This document shows, in pieces, positions 24,309-32,162 of a DNA stretch of 32,543 nt (position 1 is its first letter; each line of letters opens with the position of its first letter). The DNA comes from Bythopirellula sp. (lineage in GTDB: Bacteria > Planctomycetota > Planctomycetia > Pirellulales > Lacipirellulaceae): positions 1 through 32,543 of the forward strand of contig JANQQA010000132.1 of NCBI GenBank assembly GCA_028285205.1, written 5' to 3'. The translations under genes and the position numbers were made by a program. Under the pieces are notes generated by a model. The model searched no databases. It was not told the origin of the DNA and was given only the letters and a program-made list of their open reading frames with translations.

Positions 24309-25538
24309 ATGGCGAAGAAGCGTATTGGAGTTCTCACCAGCGGCGGCGATTGCCCCGGTCTGAACGCGGTGATTCGTGGGGTCGTCACGACTTCGACACA
24401 ACTCGGGTACGATTGTGTTGGTTTCCTCAAGGGTTACGAAGGACTGTATGATCCAGTCCGCTACGTGACCCTCACCGAAGAAAACACCGTCGGCATTCTC
24501 AATGACGGCGGGACGATTCTCGGTTCGACGAACAAGGGCCGCTTTGCCGCCACCGTTGGTGTTGCCGATCGGGTGGAACTCGACCCAATGCTGCTGTCGG
24601 GGGTGATGACAACCATCGATCAACTCGGCATTGATGGTCTGGTCTGCGTCGGCGGCGATGGATCGCTAGCGGTCGCGCAGCAGTTTCACGAATACGGCAT
24701 TCCGGTCGTGGGTGTCCCCAAGACGATCGACAACGACCTCTCGGCAACGGCCTTCACGTTCGGTTTCGACAGCGCGATTGAGTGCGCTACCAATGCCCTC
24801 GACCGCCTGCAAACGACTGCCGCCAGCCACGAACGCATCATGGTGCTGGAGGTGATGGGCCGTCACGCAGGTTGGATTGCCTTGCATGCTGGGATCGGCG
24901 GTGGCGCCGACGTGATTCTCATTCCCGAGATCAAATGGTCATACGAGAACGTTTGTCACAAGATTCTAGACCGTGAATCTCAAGGTAAACGCTACAGTCT
25001 TGTCGTCGTTGCCGAAGGGGCAGAACTGCCCGATGGCGGGCTGGTCGGCAAAGAACAAGCGGGTGCCCAAGCAAGACTGGGCGGCCTGGGAGCAGTGGTC
25101 GCTGCGGAAATTGAGAATCGCCTGCATCGCGAGACGCGTACAGCGGTACTTGGCCACTTGCAACGTGGTGGAGCCCCTACGACCTTCGATCGAGTGCTAG
25201 CCACGCAGTACGGAGCGCACGCCGTTCGTCTGATTATGGAAGGCAGAGTGGGCGAGATGGTTTGTTATCACCCACCTGAAATCGAAAGTGTGCCGATCAT
25301 CGAGGCAGTCAATCAGATTCGCCAAGTCAATCCAGACGGATCGACGGTTCAGGCTGCTCGCGGCTTAGGAGTCTGTTTCGGCGATCGCTCAAGCGATAAG
25401 AATCCGTTTGGCGTGCGTCGCAGTGACCGTAGCAACACGGCTAACGCAGAGGTCGAGACGGCCGCAGGCATCGAAGCGGACGCCGATTTCACGCTCGATA
25501 TCGCCGAGGCGGCTACCGAGGAAGCGCTGGCCGAATAG
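24309..25538 (+). CDS. pfkA: 6-phosphofructokinase, mixed-type phosphodonor motif
   Basis: The enzyme phosphorylates fructose 6-phosphate to the 1,6-bisphosphate in glycolysis. The 409-residue protein shows the family blocks RIGVLTSGGDCPGLNAVIRG (5-24), VCVGGDGSLAVAQQF (112-126), GVPKTIDNDL (135-144), the substrate block MVLEVMGRHAGWIALHAGI (178-196) and AVLGHLQRGGAPTTFDRVLA. The glycine after the GGD (G118, matching E. coli G104) is the ATP-type residue. The next specificity site, K138 in PKTIDND (E. coli G124), is lysine, as in PPi-type and some ATP-type enzymes. ATP use is the better guess. A tail of about 60 residues, acidic at its end, extends past the core. ATG 24309 follows a GAGGGG ribosome-binding site. 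It converges on glmM with a 12-bp gap. Confidence 0.95.
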   Translation: MAKKRIGVLTSGGDCPGLNAVIRGVVTTSTQLGYDCVGFLKGYEGLYDPVRYVTLTEENTVGILNDGGTILGSTNKGRFAATVGVADRVELDPMLLSGVMTTIDQLGIDGLVCVGGDGSLAVAQQFHEYGIPVVGVPKTIDNDLSATAFTFGFDSAIECATNALDRLQTTAASHERIMVLEVMGRHAGWIALHAGIGGGADVILIPEIKWSYENVCHKILDRESQGKRYSLVVVAEGAELPDGGLVGKEQAGAQARLGGLGAVVAAEIENRLHRETRTAVLGHLQRGGAPTTFDRVLATQYGAHAVRLIMEGRVGEMVCYHPPEIESVPIIEAVNQIRQVNPDGSTVQAARGLGVCFGDRSSDKNPFGVRRSDRSNTANAEVETAAGIEADADFTLDIAEAATEEALAE

Positions 25539-25550
25539 TCCAAGATTCGA

Positions 25551-26888
25551 CTAGTTGATGACCGCTTCGGCTGCGTCGCACAGCTGTTTCGCTTCGTCGA
25601 TGCTGGGCGCTTCAGCAATCACCCGCACGATGGGTTCCGTATTGCTGGCGCGAATTAGCAGCCACCTATCGGGCCAATCCAGCCGCAGGCCATCAAGTCG
25701 GTCCGCGGCGGCCTGATCGAAGTGTTGTTCCAACGCGTCGAGTGCGCTGGGTACTTGATCGGCGCCTAGTTGGACCTTCGCTTTGTGAATCGCGTACCTG
25801 GGCAACTCGTCGACGAGCGCCCCGACCGACATGTCGCGCGCGGCCATCGCATCCAAAATCAGTGCCATCCCGACAAAGCTGTCGCGCACGAAGCCGACGC
25901 GCGGATCGATAATGCCGCCATTGCCTTCGCCACCGAGGATCGCATTTTCTTGATGCATGAGGTCGACGACGTTGGCTTCGCCAACTTTGCTCCGAAAGAA
26001 CGGCACAGAGTATTTTTCTGCCAAGTCCTGCGTCATGCGGCTCGTCGAGCAGTTAGTCACTACCGGGCCGGGCGAGTGCCGAAGTACATGGTCCATGCAT
26101 AGCGAGACCGTATACTCCTCGCCAATGTAGTTTGCATGCTCATCAATCACGGCCAATCGATCGGCGTCAGGGTCTTGGCAAAATCCAATCTCAGCTCCTG
26201 ATTCTCTAACCAGTTCCAAGACCCCTGCGAGGTTGTCAGCGGTCGGCTCAGGCGTATGACCAAAGAGTCCGTTGGGTTCGCCTCCTAGTAGTGTGATTTC
26301 ACAACCAAGCTCTTGCAGCAGCGGAACCCCCAACACGCTGCCCGATCCATTGTTCGAGTCGAGCAGCACTTTGAACCGGCGGTCGCGGATACGGTCCACG
26401 TCGCAGGTCGCCGCGACCATTGCCAGGTGGGCGGTGACGGTATCGTCGATCGCATGACTAGCTCCCAGTTGATCGAACGATTTCCAACTGGGTGGGCCTT
26501 CGCGATAGCGATCGAGCACGTGCTGGCCTGGACCCGCTGGGATGACGCGACCGGTCCGATCAAACAGCTTTAGGCCGTTATATTCTGGCGGGTTGTGGCT
26601 GGCGGAGATTTGAATACCGCCCACCGCGCTGAGGTGCCGAACCAATATCCCAGTGGTTGGCGTCGCGGCGACACCAGCATCCAGACAGGTGCGACCTGCC
26701 GCCATCAACGCCGACTGCACCGCTGCTGCCACCATCGGCCCCGTGTGTCTCCCGTCGCGCGTCATCACGACGGGTCCGTCAGGCAAGGACTCTGCAAAGG
26801 CCGCGACATACCGTGTGGCCACTTCAGGAGTGAGCGAGTCACCAACAATGCCGCGCAGTCCAGAGACGCTGATAATCGGTTCATTCAT
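25551..26888 (-). CDS. glmM: Phosphoglucosamine mutase / phosphomannomutase family
   Basis: This 445-residue alpha-D-phosphohexomutase would convert glucosamine 6-phosphate to the 1-phosphate for UDP-GlcNAc synthesis, or act on mannose or glucose phosphates. Landmarks are VSGLRGIVGDSLTP at the start, the active-site phosphoserine loop ISASHNPPEYNGLKLFD (S97), the metal site QDPDADRLAVID, the sugar loop GEGNGGII and the phosphate loop RASNTEPIVRVIAE. The sugar loop reads GEGNGG rather than the GGEQSGH of E. coli GlmM, resembling the archaeal-type mutases. Substrate therefore remains open, and the gene name is a best guess. ATG 26888 is divergent from apbE with 79 bp between. Confidence 0.85.
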   Translation of the reverse strand: MNEPIISVSGLRGIVGDSLTPEVATRYVAAFAESLPDGPVVMTRDGRHTGPMVAAAVQSALMAAGRTCLDAGVAATPTTGILVRHLSAVGGIQISASHNPPEYNGLKLFDRTGRVIPAGPGQHVLDRYREGPPSWKSFDQLGASHAIDDTVTAHLAMVAATCDVDRIRDRRFKVLLDSNNGSGSVLGVPLLQELGCEITLLGGEPNGLFGHTPEPTADNLAGVLELVRESGAEIGFCQDPDADRLAVIDEHANYIGEEYTVSLCMDHVLRHSPGPVVTNCSTSRMTQDLAEKYSVPFFRSKVGEANVVDLMHQENAILGGEGNGGIIDPRVGFVRDSFVGMALILDAMAARDMSVGALVDELPRYAIHKAKVQLGADQVPSALDALEQHFDQAAADRLDGLRLDWPDRWLLIRASNTEPIVRVIAEAPSIDEAKQLCDAAEAVIN

Positions 26889-26932
26889 GTTGCAAATCGT
26901 ACCAAGATGACAATACGGGCGACACCGTCTGC

Positions 26933-26961
26933 CTGACCGAGCAGGAGCAATTGCTTATAAT
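26933..26961 (+). promoter_or_regulatory. Promoter of apbE, predicted leaderless
   Basis: CTGACC (26933-26938), exactly 17 bases, then a perfect TATAAT (26956-26961). The ATG of apbE is at 26968, six bases after the -10 box, so the transcript should start at or next to the A of the ATG. No ribosome-binding site could fit. Confidence 0.6.
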
Positions 26962-26967
26962 GTCGGC

Positions 26968-28074
26968 ATGGCCAAGCCCGAGAAACACTCGCGACGTGAT
27001 TTTTTGCAGGGGCGGGCTGCCCTGCGGGCAGCGGCTGGCAAAGCTCAGGAACTCGTCGACTCGGCGTCGCAGGTGCTCAACGATCACGCGTCGGCGGGCC
27101 CAGTTGCCCATATCCACGCCAGCAGGCGCGCAATGGCATGTGAGTTTGCCGTTCAGTATCACGAAACAGACGACGAACTTGGAGAGGCGGTGCTAGCGGC
27201 GTTCGACCAGATTGAACTGGTCGAAGATCAATTGACCATCTACCGCGAACAAAGCGAAGTCATCGACATCAACCGCATTGCTGCCGAGCAACCAGTCGCG
27301 GTGGATGATGATCTGTTTCAGTTGCTGCAACTCTGCGAGCAGCTACATCTTGAGACCGATGGAGCGTTTGATATCACTAGCGGCCCGCTGTCGTCTGTTT
27401 GGGGATTCCTCAAGCGTGCCGGGCAAGTACCTGAGCCAGCTGATCTCGAAAGTGCTTTGGCACGCGTGGGTGGAGCAGCCGTACGACTGAACGCGGAAAC
27501 GCAGTCAGTCTCGTTTCGGGAGGCGGAAACGGAGATCAATTTCAATTCGATCGGCAAGGGCTACGCCTTGGATCTGGTCGCCAGGCAACTAGATCAATCG
27601 GGCCATAGCGACTACCTGTGGCATGGCGGAGGGAGCAGTGTGCTGGCGCGCGGCGAAAACCGAAGTAGCAAGAAGCGTTGCTGGACCATCGGGCTCGCAC
27701 ATCCGCTCGATCCCAAACGCCGACTGGCTGAGTTCTACCTGACGGACCGAGCGTTGGGCACAGCTGGCGGCGCGACCCAATTTTTTGAACAAGACGGTCA
27801 GCGTTACAGCCACATTCTCGACCCACGCACGGGCTGGCCAGCCTCAAATGTCTACTCCACGACGGTCCTGGCTCCTTCCGCAGCGCTAGCCGATGGGCTG
27901 GCGACCGCATTCTTCGTGATGCACCCTACTGAGGTCGAGCAGTACTGCCAGCGTCATCTCGAGATCGGTGCGGTGCTCGTATGTCCAGTTCCTGACGGTT
28001 CCGGCTATCGCTTGCACAGCTTCGGACTGGGCGATAACGAATGGGCGTTGCTGACCGCAGATGAGGATTGCTAG
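26968..28074 (+). CDS. apbE: FAD:protein FMN transferase (ApbE)
   Basis: ApbE splits FAD and attaches FMN to threonine or serine of target proteins, such as Na+-translocating NADH-quinone reductase and Rnf subunits. The 368-residue protein shows the family motifs MACEFAVQY (56-64), GAFDITSGPLSSVWGF (132-147), INFNSIGKGYALD (190-202), WHGGGSSVLA (218-227), GTAGGATQFF (264-273), HILDPRTGWP (282-291) and the metal-binding DGLATAFFV (D309, T313). The N-terminus has a twin-arginine-like SRRDFLQGR (8-16), but the following segment (AALRAAAGKAQEL) is not hydrophobic enough for a clear export signal, so the location is uncertain. No Nqr or Rnf genes are in the window. Confidence 0.95.
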   Translation: MAKPEKHSRRDFLQGRAALRAAAGKAQELVDSASQVLNDHASAGPVAHIHASRRAMACEFAVQYHETDDELGEAVLAAFDQIELVEDQLTIYREQSEVIDINRIAAEQPVAVDDDLFQLLQLCEQLHLETDGAFDITSGPLSSVWGFLKRAGQVPEPADLESALARVGGAAVRLNAETQSVSFREAETEINFNSIGKGYALDLVARQLDQSGHSDYLWHGGGSSVLARGENRSSKKRCWTIGLAHPLDPKRRLAEFYLTDRALGTAGGATQFFEQDGQRYSHILDPRTGWPASNVYSTTVLAPSAALADGLATAFFVMHPTEVEQYCQRHLEIGAVLVCPVPDGSGYRLHSFGLGDNEWALLTADEDC

Positions 28075-28192
28075 CTCGATCTTTGCCAAATTGGCGAGAC
28101 TTTCTCAGCGTACCGATAGTACAATTAACTGCCCACCTAGGCGGCTACCAACATTTGTTGAGCCTGTTTGACCGATTGCCCTGAGTTTTTCT

Positions 28193-28894
28193 GTGGATTT
28201 TCTGTTCCAGTACGGATATATCGGCATCATTCTGTTCTTGGTGCTCACCGGGTGCGGCATGCCAATTCCGGAAGAAGTCGCAATTGTCTTTGCCGGCTGG
28301 GGAAGTTCGCAGGGGCACTTGGAACCACGATTAGCCATCGCATCTTGCCTGTTTGGGGCGCTGCTGGGTGACAGCATCATGTATGCGATCGGTTATCACT
28401 TCGGCCATAGCCTGATGTCGGAGCACCCTAAGCTCGGAAAGTTCGTTGGTGCTGAACGTGAGGAGTACTTCGAAAGAGCGATCCTTCGCCACGGCTTCAA
28501 GGTAATGTTGCTGGCTCGGTTCATGATCGGTGTTCGCGGCCCGGTCTATCTTGCGGCCGGAGTCGTGCGCATGCCGTATCGCAGGTTCATCCTATGGGAT
28601 CTGATTTGCGCCAGTATTGTGGTTGGTACGTTCTTCGCACTTTCGTACGCCTATGGCAATCAGATCACTGACCTGATTCGTAACGCCGAGTTGACGCTGA
28701 CCTTGGTTGTTGCTGCGGTGGCCGTGTTCGCAGGTATCTGGATGGTGAGACGCCGCCGGCGGAGGTTACTAGATGAAGCGGTCGATTTTGGCGCTGAAGA
28801 AGGGCCGCTTACGAAGATGGGAAATGATTCTGCCGAATCAGAAGTTACGGAATCGGAATCAGGCATCGAATCGAAGAACGAAGATGTGGCCTGA
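28193..28894 (+). CDS. DedA family (VTT domain) inner-membrane protein
   Basis: DedA proteins are membrane transporters or flippases; undecaprenyl-phosphate and phospholipid translocation are known roles in the family. The 233-residue protein has the family features: an amphipathic first part with TGCGMPIPEEVAIVFAG (19-35), LFGALLGDSIMYAIGYHFG (53-71, D60), and LARFMIGVRGPVYLAAGVVRMP (107-128) with arginines at 109 and 115. Hydrophobic helices at about 135-155 and 168-186 close it. The key acidic and arginine residues known from E. coli YqjA-type proteins are present. A basic RRRRRR run and an acidic 40-residue tail follow the last helix. The start is GTG at 28193. The gene ends 8 bp from the convergent hydrolase gene. 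Confidence 0.93.
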   Translation: MDFLFQYGYIGIILFLVLTGCGMPIPEEVAIVFAGWGSSQGHLEPRLAIASCLFGALLGDSIMYAIGYHFGHSLMSEHPKLGKFVGAEREEYFERAILRHGFKVMLLARFMIGVRGPVYLAAGVVRMPYRRFILWDLICASIVVGTFFALSYAYGNQITDLIRNAELTLTLVVAAVAVFAGIWMVRRRRRRLLDEAVDFGAEEGPLTKMGNDSAESEVTESESGIESKNEDVA

Positions 28895-28902
28895 TTGGCG
28901 GG

Positions 28903-30003
28903 TCAGTGAGACATCGAAGGCTTGCCACGCATGGCGAGGTCGTTTCGACCCCAATCGTTCCGCACGGTTGGTCGTTGGCTTGGGGTGAGTAATTCTCGCC
29001 AGAGGATGCTCATCTTGTGATCTGCAGAGAGGTAGTCTGACAGCACATGACTGCGGCCGACTGAGTTTGTGAAATCGATTTGTCGAAGTTGATCAACGTA
29101 TGCTGTGACACTCGCCGGTGCGTCGACGCCAGTACGACCTAAAGCGTGCATGCGGCCACGCCCGTTACTAAGATGATAGAAACGCATGGCGGGATCCAGT
29201 TTGTTGGTTCCTAGCACCAGTCGCTCGGTACTCTCTAGCGTATTGTTGTAAAACCTACCCGGCTGGATCCAATCGGCGTCGAAGGCAGCAGCAAGCAGCG
29301 CGGCTCTTAACGGGGGACGCGAGCGATAAGCTCTCTCGGACAATTGCAACGGCCCCAGACTACCGCCCGCCAACAGATGACTTGCGCCGCTGACGACCCT
29401 CGTCCCATAGCTGTAACCGATCAGTGCGATTGGGGTGTCGAGCGGCATCTTGTCAAGCAACCACGCCAGTTGCCAAGCGACCGGATTCGTCCGCTGCGCT
29501 TTGACGAGGTAGTCTTTGATCGGGCCTGGAATCTGTTCGGATGGCCACGAAAAGATCACAAAGCGCGCAGGCCCGCTGAGAGGGCTATGCTTTTTCAAAG
29601 ACTGGTAGACGATCATGCCCTCGGCTTGGTCGCGACCGGGTGAGACGCGGTTGCCGTGGACGTAGAAGACCGTGGGACGACGATCTGGCAGCAGCAGCAG
29701 TCGCCAGTCGGAAGGGGTCCAACCCGTTTGCCCGGCGGCGTTCCTGACCAGCCGCTGGCAAGTCAAGCCGCGGCGCAGGCTATTGGCGTTACACGCCGTA
29801 CCAATCGACCGCGTGCTGATCAACAAGATCTCGTCTTGAGGTCGAACGCGTGCTGGTGGAGCAAATAGCTGCTCACCTGCGATGGCCTGAAGGCAGGGAG
29901 CGCTGAGGAGTGCGAACAGTACGATTCCAGCGATGGCGCAGCGACGCCGCCTGACGACGGCAACACGCCCAAATGCACGACACAACGTTTCTTGACTTCT
30001 CAT
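28903..30003 (-). CDS. Secreted alpha/beta hydrolase-like protein
   Basis: From ATG 30003 the protein has 366 residues; a TTG at 30039 would add 12. A basic stretch (VVRRRRCAIAG) and hydrophobic core (IVLFALLSAPCLQAIAG) form a signal peptide or anchor. Then come TVFYVHGNRVSPGRDQAEG (the oxyanion HGN motif), RFVIFSWPSEQIPG, and the nucleophile elbow IGYSYGTRVVSGA (serine about 198 from this start). A likely catalytic histidine is in SDHKM or VGRSHVL near the end. This layout matches the alpha/beta-hydrolase fold, close to DUF900-like hydrolases. The substrate is not evident. It converges with dedA. Confidence 0.83.
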   Translation of the reverse strand: MRSQETLCRAFGRVAVVRRRRCAIAGIVLFALLSAPCLQAIAGEQLFAPPARVRPQDEILLISTRSIGTACNANSLRRGLTCQRLVRNAAGQTGWTPSDWRLLLLPDRRPTVFYVHGNRVSPGRDQAEGMIVYQSLKKHSPLSGPARFVIFSWPSEQIPGPIKDYLVKAQRTNPVAWQLAWLLDKMPLDTPIALIGYSYGTRVVSGASHLLAGGSLGPLQLSERAYRSRPPLRAALLAAAFDADWIQPGRFYNNTLESTERLVLGTNKLDPAMRFYHLSNGRGRMHALGRTGVDAPASVTAYVDQLRQIDFTNSVGRSHVLSDYLSADHKMSILWRELLTPSQRPTVRNDWGRNDLAMRGKPSMSH

Positions 30004-30039
30004 CAGACTAAGCGGGGAATCAATTCCGAAGACTGTCAA

Positions 30040-30429
30040 CCGTGACCCTTGGACTGCTAATGATCAGCCCAAGTGCTCATCACCGTAAGAGGCAATTCCG
30101 CCCAACGCCGCATCATTGGAGAGCACTCGAATCGTAGTACACCACCACCCTTCTCACGATGTGGCCACGAAAGTGTAGCATTTAATATTCGCACGTGTCG
30201 GCGATTCGCAACATTTTTTTCGCTGTTGCATTTGCACATCCTCGGGAGTGATGTAGAGTTGCTCAGCCTACCGTCTTGGCCGTTGAGTCGCGCGGCAGTG
30301 TGCTGTTAGTTATTACAAACGCTACCAGCCGCATTGTTTTCGCTTGATCCCACCGACCGAGGCAACCTCCCCACCTTTCAGATGTTGGGAGCAGCGCCGC
30401 GTTGCGAAGCTGCACCCGGAGTGACGACG
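30040..30429. other. Divergent intergenic region
   Basis: This stretch lies between the divergent hydrolase and lipoprotein genes. It has AT-rich patches (TTTAATATT near 30181, TTTTTTT near 30213) that may belong to promoters. No gene and no strong hairpin can be supported. The lipoprotein frame is open upstream to 30334, but those codons lack protein character. Confidence 0.45.
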
Positions 30430-30906
30430 ATGAGGAACATGCTGATTCTGCTGGCGATCGCTGCGGTGGCAGCGTCTTCCACCGGTTGCAGTAGCTGCCG
30501 AGGACTGTTTCGGCGCGGCGCTCCGTGTGGCGGTACCGCGATCGCGGCGACGCCTACGCTGGGTGGAGCGATTCCGCTGGGCAATCCGGTTGCCGTGAGA
30601 CCGTCGCCTCAGCCTGCCCAAATTGTTCGGCCGGCGCCCACGGTGATCGCCCAACCGAGCTACAACTGCCAACCCGCCTGTGTTTGCCCACCGCGTTGCG
30701 TGTGCCCGCAACCCGCTCCCGTTTGCTGTCAGCCCTGCCCCACCGAATGCGTGCCCTGCGACACCGGCTACATTGGAGGAGATTGCGGCTGCGAGAACCT
30801 CGCACCAGGCGAGTACTTTGGCGGCTATGAAGGATTGGCACCGCCAGTGAGCGGGGACGGTTTCGTACCACAAAACTCTGGAGACTTCCCGCGACCGACC
30901 AACTAA
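30430..30906 (+). CDS. Cys- and Pro-rich lipoprotein
   Basis: The 158-residue protein starts at ATG 30430 with GGAG 8 bases upstream. A signal peptide with lipobox STGC (Cys20) predicts lipid attachment. The mature protein is low in complexity: a Pro/Val-rich part (PSPQPAQIVRPAPTVIAQP) leads into a segment of about 45 residues with 12 cysteines in CxCPP, CxC and CxxC patterns (from NCQPACVCPP to CGCENL), then a Gly/Pro/Tyr tail. The cysteines could be disulfide-bonded or bind metal. Proteins of this kind are common in planctomycetes, whose cell surface is rich in Cys-rich proteins. The specific role is unknown. A strong terminator lies 110 bp downstream. Confidence 0.75.
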   Translation: MRNMLILLAIAAVAASSTGCSSCRGLFRRGAPCGGTAIAATPTLGGAIPLGNPVAVRPSPQPAQIVRPAPTVIAQPSYNCQPACVCPPRCVCPQPAPVCCQPCPTECVPCDTGYIGGDCGCENLAPGEYFGGYEGLAPPVSGDGFVPQNSGDFPRPTN

Positions 30907-31015
30907 ACCCCAACAAACATAAGTGCTGTTGAGCTAACTGGCGAGAAATCACTTCCCTCACGCTACCCTCCACTGGGCTCGTCAACCCTCCAGCAGCCAA
31001 AGTCTATCTTGCTAG

Positions 31016-31058
31016 CCACCCGACCGCGCCATCCTGAACGCGGTCGGGTGGTTTTTTT
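31016..31058 (+). terminator. Rho-independent terminator
   Basis: CCACCCGACCGCG (31016-31028) pairs perfectly with CGCGGTCGGGTGG (31039-31051), followed by seven T. It ends the lipoprotein transcript and insulates the transglutaminase gene. Confidence 0.95.
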
Positions 31059-31081
31059 GGGCTCTGATCTTTGCTCCAGAT

Positions 31082-31112
31082 TTGCAACGCGGGTGCCGCT
31101 TCGACCTATAAT
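31082..31112 (+). promoter_or_regulatory. Possible promoter of the transglutaminase-like gene
   Basis: A perfect TATAAT (31107-31112) is preceded at 19 bases by TTGCAA (31082-31087). Transcription would start near 31119 and leave about 20 bases of leader that include the AGGAG ribosome-binding site. Confidence 0.5.
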
Positions 31113-31139
31113 GAAGGAGTGCCCACAGGAGTCCAACAG

Positions 31140-32162
31140 ATGCCCAACTTGCTGCAGAAACTTTTCTTTGCCCTCGTGCTGATCGTCTGGATGAGTCCCG
31201 TCAGCTCCGCGCAAATCCGAAGCGACACCGAGGATTCGATCGTTCGGTACGGCGACCAGCAGCTTACCCGGTATCGAGTGGGGGCGACGATTACAGCTAG
31301 TCGCGGTGCAGTGCGGAATGTGCTGGCGACCGTAGCCGTACCGTTAACTTGCCCCGAGCAGGAGGTTGTGCTGATCAGCGAGGACGTGACAGATCACGTA
31401 CGGTCTCACGAATACCGTGAGCTTCCCGGCAAAGGCGCCAAGCAGATGATTATCCGCATCCCCCAGTTGCCTAACCAGGCGGAAGCGCGAGCGATCCTTA
31501 CGTTCGAGGTCCGTACCCGGACGATTCTGCCGCCTGAGGATACTTCGCAACTGACGATTCCCAAGAAGCCTCCCCGCGAAATCAAACGCTACCTGGGCAA
31601 GAGCCCAATGATCGAGACGAAGGACTCAAAGCTCAAAAAGCTCTCTCGTGAAATCTTCGCCGACTTAGAAGGCACCAGCCACAGTGCGGACGATGCCGAT
31701 GCGACCGAGAGCAACTCGTCGGAGCTCACCGATTGGCAACGCGTGGAAGCGATTTACGACTACGTCCAGGACAACATCACTTACAAGGAACAAGACGATA
31801 AATCGGCTCTCACTACGCTCAAGGATGGTCACGGCGACTGCCAAAACATTAGCGCGTTGTTCGTCGCCCTATGTCGCACCAACAAGATTCCGGCACGGCT
31901 CGTCTGGGTTCACCAACACAACTATCCCGAGTTCTGTCTGGCCGACGCCGAGGGCAAGCTCCACTGGTTCCCGTGCGAATCGTCTGGCACTCGCGCCTTC
32001 GGCGAAATGCCAACGCCGCGGGTGATCATGCAGAAGGGCGACAACTTCAAGGTGCCCGAGCGACGCAAAGCGCTGCGGTATGTGTCCGACTACATGATCG
32101 GTGCACCCGCCGGACCCGGTGGCGGCAAGCCAAGTCACAAGTTTATTCGCGAGCACCTGTAG
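31140..32162 (+). CDS. Secreted transglutaminase-like cysteine protease-fold protein
   Basis: The 340-residue protein starts at ATG 31140, with AGGAG 8 bases upstream. A signal peptide (MPNLLQKLFFALVLIVWMSPVSSA) precedes an N-terminal beta domain (about 30-140) and the transglutaminase core (about 200-305). The catalytic set can be seen as C234 in HGDCQNISALFVALCR, a His in HQHNYPEF (258 or 260) and an acidic residue in WFPCESSG (E280). The closing motif AFGEMPTPRVIMQKGDNFKVPE is typical of this planctomycete branch. Bacterial members act as proteases or peptide-bond cross-linkers in the periplasm. The substrate here is unknown. The last 20 bp overlap the convergent TlpA-like gene. Confidence 0.9.
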   Translation: MPNLLQKLFFALVLIVWMSPVSSAQIRSDTEDSIVRYGDQQLTRYRVGATITASRGAVRNVLATVAVPLTCPEQEVVLISEDVTDHVRSHEYRELPGKGAKQMIIRIPQLPNQAEARAILTFEVRTRTILPPEDTSQLTIPKKPPREIKRYLGKSPMIETKDSKLKKLSREIFADLEGTSHSADDADATESNSSELTDWQRVEAIYDYVQDNITYKEQDDKSALTTLKDGHGDCQNISALFVALCRTNKIPARLVWVHQHNYPEFCLADAEGKLHWFPCESSGTRAFGEMPTPRVIMQKGDNFKVPERRKALRYVSDYMIGAPAGPGGGKPSHKFIREHL

